Assembly: GCA_963835495.1 (NCBI GenBank)
Contig: CAWIFQ010000005.1
Location: 1,240,001 to 1,304,000 of the forward strand
Source: Acaudatibacter sp963835495
Lineage (GTDB): Bacteria; Pseudomonadota; Alphaproteobacteria; Caulobacterales; Caulobacteraceae
Reading direction: 5' to 3'
DNA: 64,000 bases
This document shows, in pieces, positions 43,721 through 54,502 of the stretch (positions are counted from its first letter, which is position 1; every line of letters begins with the position of its first letter). The notes below the pieces were generated by a model that searched no databases, was not told the origin of the DNA, and worked only from the letters and a program-made list of their open reading frames with translations. Both the position numbers and the translations under genes were made by a program.

Positions 43721-45627
43721 AGGTTGTCGATTGGCGCCGGCTCCAGCCTGTCCGCCGGCTCGAATCCCATCACCCTGCCGTAGAAATAGAGCTCCGCCTC
43801 CTTGGCGCGGATGATGTTCTCGGCGCGGCGGAAGCCGTGGCCCTCGCCGGCGAACTCGAGGTAGGCGACCGGCGTGCCCTTGGCTTTCAGCGCGTCGCGG
43901 ATCATGTGCGCCTGGTTGGGCGGCACGACCGGGTCCTCGGCGCCCTGGAAGATGATCAGGGGCGCGGTGAAGCCCTCGAGGTGATTGATCGGCGAGCGCG
44001 CGTCGTAGACCGCCTTCGCTTCCGGCCAGGGGCCGATCAGGCCGTCGAGGTAGCGGCTCTCGAACTTGTGGGTGTCCCTGGCCAGCGCCTCCAGGTCGGC
44101 GACGCCGTAGAAATCGCCGCCGGCGGCGAAGACCTCGCTCTGGCTCAGCGCCGCCAGCACGGTGAAGCCGCCGGCGCTGCCGCCGTGGATCGCGATCCGC
44201 TTCGGATCGACCCGCCCCGCCTCGCCGAGGTAGCGCGCCGCGGCGATCACGTCCTCGACGTCGACAATGCCCCACTCGCCGTCGAGCAGCTGGCGGTAGG
44301 CGCGGCCGTAGCCGGACGAGCCGCCGTAGTCGACGTCGACCAGCGCGAAGCCGCGGCTGGTCCAGAACTGGTTGGAGAGGCTGAAGGCGGCGGAGGCGCC
44401 GCCGGTGGGACCGCCGTGCGCCTGCACGATCAGCGGCGGCTTCTCGCCGGCCGGCGCGGCGTAGCCGCCATTGGTCGGCGGGTAGAACAGGGCGTGGGCG
44501 GTGCGGCCGTTCGCGCTCGGGAAGCTGATCGCCTCGACCTGCGAGATGCAGGCGGCGGGAACCGACGCCGGCGACGGCCGCCGCACCACGTCGAACGTCC
44601 CGGCCGAAACGTCGATGACCACCACCGCCGAGCTCTCGGCGCCGGCGTGGGCGATGGCGGCGATGTGGGTCTCGTCGAGGCGCTGGATCGAGGTCAGCGC
44701 CAGGAACGGCAGGGCCAGCGGCCTGGCCGCGCCGGCGATCGGGTCGACTGCCAGCACCGTCTCGCCGACGGCCTCGCGGGCCGCCGCGACGATGTGGCCG
44801 TCGTCCATCAGCGCAAAGTTGGCCTGGCCGAGCTGCCAGAGCGGGCCGCCGAACTCGGCCCGCCGCGGCAGGATCGGCCGCGGGGCGCCGTCGCGGTCAT
44901 CGTAGAGGTTCCAAAAGCCGCTCTCGTCGGAGAGCCAGGTCAGGACCCCGTCGGCGCCCCACTGCGGCTCCAGCACGGCGATGCCGTCGCCGCCGGCGAG
45001 CTGGCGGATCTCGCCCAGCGCCACGTCGCCCAGGTCGGCGACATAGAGCCGGGTCTGGTCCCACGGCATGGCCGGGAAGTCCCAGGCGATCCACGCCAGG
45101 CGCCTGCCGTCGCGGCTGAGGCGCGGATAGGCGACGAAATCGCTGTCGCCATACAGCACCTGGCCGGCCCCGGCCGTGCCGGAGAGCCGCACGATCTCGT
45201 TGCGCACATGGGCCGGATCGCTGTGATCCTCGCGCACGGCGATCAGCCCGCCGCCCGGCAGCGGAATGGCGTCGGCGTAGCGGTAGCCTTCGGGCGTCAG
45301 CGGCTCCGGCGGCGCGCCCCACGCCTGCCAGTAGAGTTTCTGGTCGCGGAAATTGCTGAACCAGATTCCGCCGGGCGCGACCACGTAGGGCGCGCCGCCG
45401 TACTCGTGGACCCGGGTGCGGACGTTGAAGTCTTCCGGCGTCAGCTGCCGCGCTTCTCCCGCCGCCTGGGTCATGATCACCAGCCGGCCGCCCTCGGCCG
45501 GGCGGGTCTCGAGCCAGTAGAGCTTGCCGTCCGCGACCCGCAGATCGGAGAGCCCGATCGCCCCTTCGGCCAGGCTGGCGGCGGTGATCGGCGAGGCCCA
45601 GGCCCCGTAAGGTCGCACCTCTGCCAA
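43717..45627 (-). CDS. S9-family prolyl oligopeptidase-like peptidase
   Basis: 636 residues. An N-terminal beta-propeller (about 1-360, with repeats such as DGRRLAWIAWDFPAMPWD and VLTWLSDESGFWNLYDDRDG) is followed by an alpha/beta-hydrolase domain: VQAHGGPTGGASAAF, VDYGGSSGYGRAYR, the nucleophile in IAIHGGSAGGFTVL, Asp in FQGAEDPVVP and His in EGHGFRR. No signal peptide, so it is cytoplasmic. The start is uncertain: TTG 45627 lies six bases after GGAGG and is preferred over TTG 45633, which touches it. Divergent from lysK. Confidence 0.88.
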   Translation of the reverse strand: MAEVRPYGAWASPITAASLAEGAIGLSDLRVADGKLYWLETRPAEGGRLVIMTQAAGEARQLTPEDFNVRTRVHEYGGAPYVVAPGGIWFSNFRDQKLYWQAWGAPPEPLTPEGYRYADAIPLPGGGLIAVREDHSDPAHVRNEIVRLSGTAGAGQVLYGDSDFVAYPRLSRDGRRLAWIAWDFPAMPWDQTRLYVADLGDVALGEIRQLAGGDGIAVLEPQWGADGVLTWLSDESGFWNLYDDRDGAPRPILPRRAEFGGPLWQLGQANFALMDDGHIVAAAREAVGETVLAVDPIAGAARPLALPFLALTSIQRLDETHIAAIAHAGAESSAVVVIDVSAGTFDVVRRPSPASVPAACISQVEAISFPSANGRTAHALFYPPTNGGYAAPAGEKPPLIVQAHGGPTGGASAAFSLSNQFWTSRGFALVDVDYGGSSGYGRAYRQLLDGEWGIVDVEDVIAAARYLGEAGRVDPKRIAIHGGSAGGFTVLAALSQSEVFAAGGDFYGVADLEALARDTHKFESRYLDGLIGPWPEAKAVYDARSPINHLEGFTAPLIIFQGAEDPVVPPNQAHMIRDALKAKGTPVAYLEFAGEGHGFRRAENIIRAKEAELYFYGRVMGFEPADRLEPAPIDNL

Positions 45628-45710
45628 GCTCAACCTCCACCGTTACGCGCATGACGACGCACAGGGCCGGCATTGACCCTGGCGGGCCCACCCATTACGC
45701 CGCTCGCCCC

Positions 45711-47393
45711 ATGCTTCAAGGCCTGACCCATCTTGCGCGCGAGGCGCGGCCCTGGACTTTCGCCGAAGCCCGCAACGTGCTGGCGCGGGTGCTGCGGGTG
45801 CGCCTGGACGATGCAGAACGCGATCTGGCGGCGACGCTGATCGAGGCCGGGAAGGTGCGCGAGGCGGTGGAGGCGCTGCCGGCGCTTGGCCAGCCGGTGG
45901 TGTTCCAGTGCGGCTACGGCGCGTCGGGCCTGCCGCACCTCGGCACCTTCGGCGAAGCCGCGCGGCCGACCATGGTGCGCGCCGCCTTCCGCGCGCTCAC
46001 CGACGACGCGATCCCGACCAAGCTGATCATCTTCTCCGACGACATGGACGGACTGCGCAAGATCCCGCCGGGCCTGCCCCACCAGGACTGGCTGGAGGAG
46101 GATCGCGGCAAGCCGGTCACCAGCGTGCGCGACCCGTTCGGCGAGTACGAGAGCTTCGGCGCGCACAACAACGCCCGCGCCCGCGCCTTCTTCGACAGTT
46201 TCGGCTTCGACTACGAATTCATCTCGTCCACAGAGTTCTACCGCTCCGGGCGCATGGACGCGGTCCTGCTCGCCATCCTCGAACGCTTCGATCAGGTGCA
46301 GGCGGTGATGCTGCCGACGCTCGGGCCGGAACGGAGCGCCACCTATTCGCCGTTCCTGCCGATCAGCCCCAAGAGCGGCCGGGTGCTGCAGGCGCCGACA
46401 CTGGAACGCAACGTCGAGAAGGGCACGATCGTGTTCGCCGACGAGGATGGGACGCTGACCGAGGTCCCCGTCACCGCCGGCTACGTGAAGCTGCAGTGGC
46501 GCCCGGACTGGGCGGCGCGCTGGGTGGCGCTGGGCGTCGACTTCGAGATGTCCGGCAAGGACCTGGTCGACTCCATCCGCGTCGCCGAGAAGCTGACGCG
46601 AGTGCTGGGCGGCGCGTCGCCTGAGACGCCGCACTACGAGCTGTTCATGGACGAGCACAACCAGAAGATCTCGAAGACCAAGGGCAATGGCCTGACCATG
46701 GAGGACTGGCTGCGCTACGGTGCGCCGGAGAGCCTCGCCTACTACATGTTCACCTCGCCGAAGACGGCCAAGCGGCTCTATTTCGACGTCATCCCCAAGG
46801 CCACCGACGAGTACCTGCAGCACCTGGACGCCTACAACCGGGCGCGCGGGGAGGCCGCGAATTCGGTCAACCTGCTCGACAACCCGGTGTGGAGCATCCA
46901 CCGCGGCGATCCGCCGGCAAACGGATCGCCGGTGTCGTTCTCGCTGCTGCTGAACCTGGTCTCGGCCGCCAACGCCTCGGACAAGGCGATTCTGTGGGGC
47001 TTCATCTCGCGCTACCTGCCGGGGGCGAGCCCGCAGAGCGAGCCGCTGCTCGACCGCCTCGCCGACTACGCGATTAACTACTACGAGGACTTCGTGCTGC
47101 CGGCGAAGCGCTTCCGCGCGCCGAGCGAGCAGGAACGCGCCGCGTTCGCCGACCTGGCCGCGCGGCTGAAGGCGCTGCCGGCCGACTGCAAGGACGCCGA
47201 GGCGATCCAGAACCAGGTCTACGAGGCGGGCAAGGCCGGCGGCTTCGAGCCGCTGCGCGCCTGGTTCCAGGCGCTCTACGAAGTGCTGCTGGGCCAGAGC
47301 CAGGGCCCGCGGTTCGGCTCGTTCGCGGCGATCTTCGGACTGCCCGAGACGATCGCGCTGATCGAGCAGGCGCTCAGCTCCCCGCCGGACTGA
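45711..47393 (+). CDS. lysK: Lysyl-tRNA synthetase, class I
   Basis: 560 residues. The class I form is found in archaea, spirochaetes and alphaproteobacteria. The HIGH-like motif is GYGASGLPHLGTFGE (about 67-81) and the KMSKS loop is HNQKISKTKGNGLTM (about 317-331). It charges tRNA-Lys. ATG 45711 gives MLQGLTHLAREARPW, the usual start of the family; an ATG 60 bases upstream adds a segment without similarity. The end overlaps the convergent MOSC gene by 20 bases. Confidence 0.95.
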   Translation: MLQGLTHLAREARPWTFAEARNVLARVLRVRLDDAERDLAATLIEAGKVREAVEALPALGQPVVFQCGYGASGLPHLGTFGEAARPTMVRAAFRALTDDAIPTKLIIFSDDMDGLRKIPPGLPHQDWLEEDRGKPVTSVRDPFGEYESFGAHNNARARAFFDSFGFDYEFISSTEFYRSGRMDAVLLAILERFDQVQAVMLPTLGPERSATYSPFLPISPKSGRVLQAPTLERNVEKGTIVFADEDGTLTEVPVTAGYVKLQWRPDWAARWVALGVDFEMSGKDLVDSIRVAEKLTRVLGGASPETPHYELFMDEHNQKISKTKGNGLTMEDWLRYGAPESLAYYMFTSPKTAKRLYFDVIPKATDEYLQHLDAYNRARGEAANSVNLLDNPVWSIHRGDPPANGSPVSFSLLLNLVSAANASDKAILWGFISRYLPGASPQSEPLLDRLADYAINYYEDFVLPAKRFRAPSEQERAAFADLAARLKALPADCKDAEAIQNQVYEAGKAGGFEPLRAWFQALYEVLLGQSQGPRFGSFAAIFGLPETIALIEQALSSPPD

Positions 47394-48153
47394 GGTCAGG
47401 GGTCGATACCGCATCCCCCTCGCGCACCACGCCACCCGTCTTCACCTGCACATAAACGCCGCAGTGGGGGTGACCGTAGAAACGAAATAGTTCTGCCGGT
47501 ATGTCCAGGTCGCGGATCGCGGTCGAGGGGTCGACGCCGGGCGCGGCGCAGCGGACAATCGGCTTGAAGACTTCGGTTTCAACCTGGCCAAGCTTGATGC
47601 GACGACCTGTCCAGTCGTTTTCCGCCCACGCCGGCCAACCTTCAACGTATAGGTTGGCGCGAAACCTCAGTGGATCGAGTGTTTTGCCAAGCCGTTCACC
47701 AAGATCGCGTACGCTCGCCAGGTTGATGACCGAGACATGGCCCAAGGGATGATCGAGGAACCGGTGTCCGCCGCCGTCGATCAACCGAAGGGGCCCCTCG
47801 GCCGCCTCGCCCAGAAGCTCCGTCATCCATTGCGCGAACGCCGCACGAGCGACTGGCTCGGAGAGCTTGCCGACGTAGGGCTGATGGCCCTCGGCTTCGG
47901 CATGAAAGAGCCCCGTGACATCGTCAAGCCGCGTCCGGGCTCTGGCCACCGCGGCGATCTTGGCGAGGACGGCGAACCGCTGCTTGGGAATGAACCCCGG
48001 ATCGACTGGATCGAAGCCGCACGGGCCATCCTCGAGGGCGAAAAGCCGGTCGCCCGGGAAGGCTTTTCCCTCGGCCAGCTCGGCAAGCTTAACCTTTTCG
48101 GGCGTGAACCCCTTGATCGGATGCCGGAAAAGGGCGGAGATAGACGCGGTCAT
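47374..48153 (-). CDS. MOSC-domain protein
   Basis: 259 residues. It has a beta-barrel N-terminal MOSC region (ISALFRHPIKGFTPEKVKLAEL, GDRLFALED) and the MOSC core with the conserved Cys in FKPIVRCAAPGVDPST. MOSC proteins bind a molybdenum cofactor sulphur (MoCo sulphurase C-terminal, mARC, YiiM). The C-terminus YGHPHCGVYVQVKTGG is also typical. GGGGAG four bases before ATG. Converges on and overlaps lysK by 20 bases, divergent from YihY. Confidence 0.85.
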   Translation of the reverse strand: MTASISALFRHPIKGFTPEKVKLAELAEGKAFPGDRLFALEDGPCGFDPVDPGFIPKQRFAVLAKIAAVARARTRLDDVTGLFHAEAEGHQPYVGKLSEPVARAAFAQWMTELLGEAAEGPLRLIDGGGHRFLDHPLGHVSVINLASVRDLGERLGKTLDPLRFRANLYVEGWPAWAENDWTGRRIKLGQVETEVFKPIVRCAAPGVDPSTAIRDLDIPAELFRFYGHPHCGVYVQVKTGGVVREGDAVSTPDLSPAGS

Positions 48154-48213
48154 GGCGCTCCCCTGCCGGGCCGGACGGCGAAACTCAAGCGTTGGCGCAA
48201 GGTGAGCGTTGGC

Positions 48214-49440
48214 ATGAGCGATCCGACGGCGGGCGGCGGCCGCGAGCGCGGAAAGGCCTCACCGTATCAGCTGGCCCCCTGGTTCGCCATGGCGGCGATG
48301 GCCGCCGCGACCCTGCTGGGTCGGGTGCGCAAGAAGCCCGCCGACGCCACGCCGCGTCCGATGACCCCCGCCGAGCTCGACGCCTGCGAACCGGGCCGCG
48401 GCCGCTGCGCGACCTCGCCGCTGGCGATCCCGCTGCTGGGCTGGAAGGACATCCTTTGGCGCACCTATCGCGAGATGGGGCGCAATCGGCTCACCGCGCT
48501 CTCGGGCGGCATCACCTTCTACATCCTGCTGGCGACGTTCCCGGCGATCGCGGCCTTCGTCTCGCTCTACGGCCTGTTCTCCGACATCGGCACGGTGGAG
48601 CGGCAGCTGAACCACATCTCGTCGCTGCTGCCGCACGACGTGGTCAGCCTGATCAGCAGCCAGATGCTGCGGCTGGCGACGCAGCGCCACGCCACCTTGA
48701 GCGTCGCCTTCGTGATCTCGACCCTGCTCTCGGTGTGGAGCGCCAACGCCGGGATGAAGTCGTTGTTCGACGGGCTCAACATCACCTACAACGAGACCGA
48801 GAAGCGCGACTACGTGCGGCGCAGCTTCGTCACCTACACAGCGACATTGCTGGCGCTGGTGTTCGTCGCCTCGATCGCGGCCATGCTGATCGCCGCGCCG
48901 GTGTTCTTCCATACCATCGGGCTGCATCAGTTCGGCGTCTGGTGGGGGCCGATCCGGTGGCTGACCGTTTTCCTGATCTCGATCACCGCCTTTTGCCTGC
49001 TCTATCGCTACGGCCCAAGCCGCCGGCACGCGCAATGGCGCTGGGTCGTGTTCGGCGGGATGCTGGCGGCCAGCGTCTGGCTGGCGGTGTCGCTGGGCTT
49101 CTCCTGGTGGGTCAACAATGTCGCCCACTTCGGCGTCACCTACGGCTCGCTGGGCGCGATGGTCGCCTACATGCTGTGGGTCTGGGTGACGGGCATGGTG
49201 GTGCTGGTCGGCGCCGAGCTGAATTCCGAGATCGAGCATCAGACCGCGATCGACACCACCATCGGCGAGCCCAAGCCGGTGGGCGAGCGGGGCGCGGCGG
49301 TGGCCGACTCGGTCGGCAAGGCCTTCACCGTCTCGCCGCGCGAAGCGGTGGAGATCTCGACCAGCTTCATGCGCCGGCAGGTGGGCTACGTGGCGAACTT
49401 CCTGCGCCGCATCACCCGCGTCCCGACGGTGATGCGGTGA
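48214..49440 (+). CDS. YihY/BrkB-family membrane protein
   Basis: 408 residues. After an N-terminal 80-residue tail with one hydrophobic patch, six membrane segments follow in the YihY pattern: NRLTALSGGITFYILLATFPAIAAFVSLYGLF, LSVWSANAGMKSLFDGLNITYNETEKRDYVRR, WRWVVFGGMLAASVWL and TYGSLGAMVAYMLWVW with ELNSEIE. Once thought to be RNase BN, the family is now an uncharacterised transporter-like group. Its start ATG 48214 follows AAGGTGAG. Confidence 0.88.
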   Translation: MSDPTAGGGRERGKASPYQLAPWFAMAAMAAATLLGRVRKKPADATPRPMTPAELDACEPGRGRCATSPLAIPLLGWKDILWRTYREMGRNRLTALSGGITFYILLATFPAIAAFVSLYGLFSDIGTVERQLNHISSLLPHDVVSLISSQMLRLATQRHATLSVAFVISTLLSVWSANAGMKSLFDGLNITYNETEKRDYVRRSFVTYTATLLALVFVASIAAMLIAAPVFFHTIGLHQFGVWWGPIRWLTVFLISITAFCLLYRYGPSRRHAQWRWVVFGGMLAASVWLAVSLGFSWWVNNVAHFGVTYGSLGAMVAYMLWVWVTGMVVLVGAELNSEIEHQTAIDTTIGEPKPVGERGAAVADSVGKAFTVSPREAVEISTSFMRRQVGYVANFLRRITRVPTVMR

Positions 49441-49472
49441 GCCGACTAGCCCGCTGAGCGCATCGCGTCGTC

Positions 49473-49574
49473 GACGTCAGGGCCGGACTTGTCCACGGCC
49501 CAGCTGGATATGCGCCGGCGCCTGACGGATCGATCCCGGCTCTCGCGCGCTGCGCGCTCCGGCCGCGATGACGT
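49473..49574. repeat. Palindromic repeat at convergent yihY-prfA junction
   Basis: GACGTCAGGGCCGG-ACTTGTCC at the left and the CTCGCGCGCTGCGCGCTCCGG to GATGACGT unit at the right delimit about 102 bases. The right arm word GCGCGCTGCGCGCTCCGGCCGCGATGACGTGAG recurs, inverted, at 63934-63965. It fills the whole 179-base gap between the two convergent genes; no other feature seen there. Confidence 0.55.
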
Positions 49575-49619
49575 GAGCGGTCGACAGTCGGCTGTCTCGA
49601 ACGACGGCCGAGCGCTGCC

Positions 49620-50696
49620 TCAGGCCGCGCTCTCCTCCAGCGTCGCCAGCCGCGCCGCCTGGTCCTCGGCGATCAGCGGGTCGATCAGGTCGTCGAGCGC
49701 ATCGCCCGTGATCACCTTTGGCAGGTTGTAGAGCGTCAGGTTGATGCGGTGGTCGGTGACCCGCGCCTGCGGGAAGTTGTAGGTGCGGATGCGCTCGGAA
49801 CGGTCGCCGGACCCGACCTGGCTCTTGCGCGATTCCGACCGCTCGGCGTCCAGCGCGTCACGCTTCTGCTCGTAGAGCTTGGCTTTCAGCACCTTCATCG
49901 CCCGCGCCCGGTTCTGGTGCTGCGACTTCTCCGACGAGGTGACGACGATGCCGGTCGGCAGGTGGGTGATGCGCACCGCCGAGTCGGTCTTGTTGACGTG
50001 CTGGCCGCCGGCGCCGGACGAGCGATAGGTGTCGATGCGGATGTCGGCGTCGTTGATCTCGATCTCGACGTCCTCGGGCTCCGGCAGCACCGCCACGGTG
50101 GCGGCGGAGGTGTGGATCCGCCCCTGCGTCTCGGTCGCCGGCACGCGCTGCACCCGGTGCACGCCGCTCTCGAACTTCAGCCGCCCGAACACGCCGTCGC
50201 CCTCGATCGAGGCGATGATCTCCTTGTAGCCGCCCATCTCGCCTTCGGATTCGCTCTCCACCTCGATCTTCCAGCCGTGGGTGGCGGCGTAGCGCTGGTA
50301 CATGCGGAACAGGTCGCCGGCGAAGAGGGCCGCCTCGTCGCCGCCGGTGCCGGCGCGCACCTCCAGGATAGCCGAGGCATTCTCGTCGGCGTCCCGCGGC
50401 GCCAGCAGCAGGGCCAGCTCGCGCTCCAGCGCCGGCTGCGTCTGGTCGAGTCCGGCCAGCTCCTCGCGGGCGAGCTCGGCCATCTCGGCGTCGTCGCCGG
50501 CGACCATCGTCTCCAGCTCGGCGCGTTGGGTCTGCAGCTTGGCGAGGCGCTCGGCGAATTCGGCCACCGGCTTCAGCTCGGCGTATTCCTTGCCGAGGCG
50601 CACCAGTTCGGCGCCGTCGCTGGCGGCCGACATCCGCGCCTCCACTTCCTGGAAGCGGGCGAGCACCTGATCGAGCCGGGCCTGGGGCAGGCGCAC
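49620..50696 (-). CDS. prfA: Peptide chain release factor 1
   Basis: 358 residues. Domain 3 has the catalytic motif YRSSGAGGQHVNKTDSAVRI (GGQ), and the codon-recognition domain 2 contains RVPATETQGRIHTSAATV with a PAT tripeptide matching UAA/UAG recognition. It reads UAA and UAG and hydrolyses peptidyl-tRNA. GTG 50696 follows AAGGAG by eight bases. Normally followed by prmC, which modifies the GGQ Gln; here the next thing is a repeat and the convergent yihY. Confidence 0.96.
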   Translation of the reverse strand: MRLPQARLDQVLARFQEVEARMSAASDGAELVRLGKEYAELKPVAEFAERLAKLQTQRAELETMVAGDDAEMAELAREELAGLDQTQPALERELALLLAPRDADENASAILEVRAGTGGDEAALFAGDLFRMYQRYAATHGWKIEVESESEGEMGGYKEIIASIEGDGVFGRLKFESGVHRVQRVPATETQGRIHTSAATVAVLPEPEDVEIEINDADIRIDTYRSSGAGGQHVNKTDSAVRITHLPTGIVVTSSEKSQHQNRARAMKVLKAKLYEQKRDALDAERSESRKSQVGSGDRSERIRTYNFPQARVTDHRINLTLYNLPKVITGDALDDLIDPLIAEDQAARLATLEESAA

Positions 50697-50851
50697 GGGG
50701 AGAACTCCTTGGTCTGGAACCTGGCGTCCCGAATTTCGGGACCGCTCCTCTAACGCGCACAGCGCCCGTCGTCACGCGGCGCGCCGATTGCAGACCGGTT
50801 CGGGCGAACGGGCCGTCGGCCTGGAATGGAACGGGCGGGTTCGAGGATCAG

Positions 50852-51863
50852 ATGCTGTCGCTGCTCGACCGTCGCTCGCTTGCCCCGCCCGGCTACCTGA
50901 AGCTCGAACCCGCGCCGCCCGCCAGAGCGGAAGCGCCGGCCGCGCCGCTCAGCGTCAGCCTGGCGATCCCGACCCAGCGCCGGCCCGAGGGCCTGGCGTT
51001 GGCGGCGCGCTCGACCTTCCGCCAGACCGGCGTCGATCTGGCGCGGCTGGAGCTGGTGATCGTCGACAACGATCAGTCGCCTTCCGCCGAGCCGATCGCG
51101 CGCCAGCTGGCGGCCGAAGCGCCGTTCCCGGTGCGCTACGTGCACGAACCGGCCGCCGGCGTCGCCAACGCCCGCAACGCGCGCTCTGGCCGCCGCCGGC
51201 GGCGAGCTGATCGCCTTCCTCGACGACGACGAGGAGGCCGCGCCGGGCTGGCTGGCGGCCCTGATCGAAACTCAGGCGCGTTACGGCGCCGACGTGGTGT
51301 TCGGCCCGGTGCAGGCCCGGGCCCCAGCGCAGACCCCGCACCTGCGCTATCTCGAGCAGTTCTTCTCTCGCGAAGGTCCGGCCGAGACGGGCGTAATCGC
51401 CCACTACTACGGCTGCGGCGACAGCTTGGTCCGCCGCGCCGCGCTGCCGCATCCGACCCGGCCATTCTCGCCCCTGCGCAACGAGGTCGGCGGCGAGGAC
51501 GACCAGCTGTTTGGGGTGATGAGCCGCGCCGGGGCCCGGTTCGCCTGGGCGCACGCGGCGCTGGTCTACGAGGATCCGGTCCCCGAGCGGCTGACCTTGG
51601 ACTACGCCCTGTCGCGCGCCTTCGCCTACGGCCAGGGCCCGACCTACGCCTGCGCGACCAGCGATCCGCCGAACTGGCCCGGTGTGGCGCGATGGGTGGC
51701 GATCGGCCTGGCGCAGACCGCGGTGTTCGGCCTCTTCGCCGCCTTCACGTGGCTGACCCGTTCACCCAATCGCGCCTTCGCCTTCGATCGCGCCGCCCGC
51801 GGGCTCGGCAAGGTGCTGTTCGGCGGCCCGTTCAAGCAGCGCTTCTACGGGCGCTTGGGGTAG
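50852..51863 (+). pseudogene. Family 2 glycosyltransferase, one frame break near 51180
   Basis: The first frame gives LSVSLAIPTQRRPEGLALAARS (GT-A nucleotide-binding strand) through VHEPAAGVANARNA; after about 51180 the next frame continues ALAAAGGELIAFLDDDEEAAPGW (DxD motif, FLDDDE) and CGDSLVRRAAL, FAWAHAALVYEDPVP. A single deleted base at GCGCGCTCTGG fixes it. The total is about 337 residues, a soluble or peripheral enzyme with a hydrophobic patch near 280-300. Role in cell-surface polysaccharide is likely; the sugar is unknown. Confidence 0.78.
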
Positions 51864-51879
51864 GTTTCCCTCTCACTTC

Positions 51880-52000
51880 GGTCATCGCCGGGCCTTGTCC
51901 CGGCGATCCAAGAACACCGACCGATGGGGTGGCCGCGCCAGGCGCGGCCAGGGCTGGTTCCGCGTGCTTGGATGGCCGGGACTTCCGCCCGGCCATGACC
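51880..52000. repeat. Palindromic repeat upstream of thiolase
   Basis: GGTCATCGCCGGG-CTTGTCCCGGCGATCC, with an extra C, at the left mirrors GGATGGCCGGG-ACTTCC to CCGGCCATGACC at the right; a smaller hairpin GGCCGCGCC-AGG-CGCGGCC sits in the middle. It is 121 bases and shares its left word with the 39073 element. Located 5' of thiolase, so it could be in that transcript's leader. Confidence 0.65.
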
Positions 52001-52109
52001 GCTGCGAGGGATGCAACAGGCCTCTGGTCGTGGCGCTTGCAAACCCGGTTGGCTAACCCAACGTACCCCTTGCTACCGAACCTATGCCCAATTTCGCAGG
52101 AGAATTCCC

Positions 52110-53285
<1,176 letters not shown>

Positions 53286-53288
53286 AGT

Positions 53289-53427
53289 CCCCCTCCCCCT
53301 TGAGGGGAGGGGCTAGGGGTGGGGGTCTGCCGGACAGGCCTCCGCCCTCGCAAGACCATCTCAGACCGCGAGCTCTCCATCGAGAGCCCCCCACCCCCAA
53401 ACCCCCTCCCCTCAAGCGGGAGGGGGC
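53289..53427. repeat. GC-rich palindromic repeat, copy C
   Basis: CCCCTCCCCCTTGAGGGGAG, then GGGGCTAGGGGTGGGGGTCTGCC, and at the right CACCCCCAAACCCCCTCCCC-TCAAGCGGGAGGGGG. It is 139 bases, at the convergent junction of thiolase and the dioxygenase, within three bases of both stop codons. Third copy of the family seen at 38105 and 38395. Confidence 0.85.
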
Positions 53428-53429
53428 TT

Positions 53430-54374
53430 TTACTTCAGCTTGATCTCTTCCAGCCGCTCTTCGAGGTAGTCGTTGGCGGTGATCGGGGTCGGATATCGGT
53501 TGGGCCGCGCCCGCGTGATGCAATTGGGCAGCGTCTCGATCAGGTAGTCCGGGGCGAAGTGCAGGAAGAACGGCGTCGAGTAGCGCGCGACCCCGCGGCG
53601 CTCCGGCGGCGGGTTGACCACCCGGTGCGTCGTCGAGGGCAACACGTCGTTGGTCAGGCGCTGCAGCATGTCGCCGATGTTGCAGACCACGCTGCCGGCC
53701 GGCGGGTTGATCGGCAGCCAGCCGCCATCGCGGTCGAGCACTTCCAGCCCGGCTTCCTCGGCGCCCAGCAGCAGGGTGACGGTGTTGATGTCCTCGTGCG
53801 CCGCGGCGCGCACGTTGGGGCCGTCGAACGGCGCCGGCGGATAGTGCAGCAGACGCAGCACGCTGTTGCCGAGCTGGGTGGTCGGCGCGAAAAAGCCGGC
53901 GCCGAGGCCAAGATAGCGGGCGATCGCGCTCAGCACCTTGTCGCCCAGCGCTTCCAGGGCGTCGTAGAGCCAGGTCTCGTGCTCGCGAAAACCTGTGACT
54001 TCGGCCGGCCAGACGTTGTCCGGCATGCGCGCCCGGTAGGGATGGCCCGGCGGCAGCTCACGGCCGACGTGCCAGAACTCCTTGAGATCGAAGTGCGCCG
54101 CGCCCTTGGCGGTTTCCACCCCGAACGGCGTGTAGCCGCGCTGGCCCGACGCGCCCTCGATCTTGTACCGGCGCTTCACCGCGTCCGGCAGCGCGAAGAA
54201 GGCCTTGGCGTCCGAGATCGCCGCGTCGATGCGCGCCTGGTCGAGGCCGTGGTCGCCGATCACCGCGAAGCCGTAGCGCGCGAACGAGCGGCCGAGCGCC
54301 TGAGCGAAGGCGTCGAAGTCGGCGCCGTAGAGGCGGAACGATACGGGCGCGATGCCGGCGACGGTCTCGGTCAA
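53430..54374 (-). CDS. Isopenicillin N synthase-like 2OG/Fe(II) dioxygenase
   Basis: 314 residues. The jelly-roll core shows the iron facial triad: His and Asp in AAAHEDINTVTLLLGAEEAGLEVL (about 190), His in STTHRVVNPP (about 247) and the R-x-S motif for the co-substrate in GVARYSTPFFLHF (about 262). The N-terminus holds the DFD-like RYGFAVIGDHGLD pattern. Substrate unknown. TTG 54374 follows GGAGG by seven bases; the longer upstream frame lacks such a site. Opposite in direction to both neighbours. Confidence 0.85.
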   Translation of the reverse strand: MTETVAGIAPVSFRLYGADFDAFAQALGRSFARYGFAVIGDHGLDQARIDAAISDAKAFFALPDAVKRRYKIEGASGQRGYTPFGVETAKGAAHFDLKEFWHVGRELPPGHPYRARMPDNVWPAEVTGFREHETWLYDALEALGDKVLSAIARYLGLGAGFFAPTTQLGNSVLRLLHYPPAPFDGPNVRAAAHEDINTVTLLLGAEEAGLEVLDRDGGWLPINPPAGSVVCNIGDMLQRLTNDVLPSTTHRVVNPPPERRGVARYSTPFFLHFAPDYLIETLPNCITRARPNRYPTPITANDYLEERLEEIKLK

Positions 54375-54502
54375 GTGGCGGCCTCCTTCAGTGCGTTCTA
54401 GCGCGATTGGTCGGCCGATCGCCAACAGCCGCGACGCCGCGGTTGAATTCGCCGCCTTTCGGCGCCAGAGGGAGCCATCATTGTGCGCTGCGGGAGAAAG
54501 CC

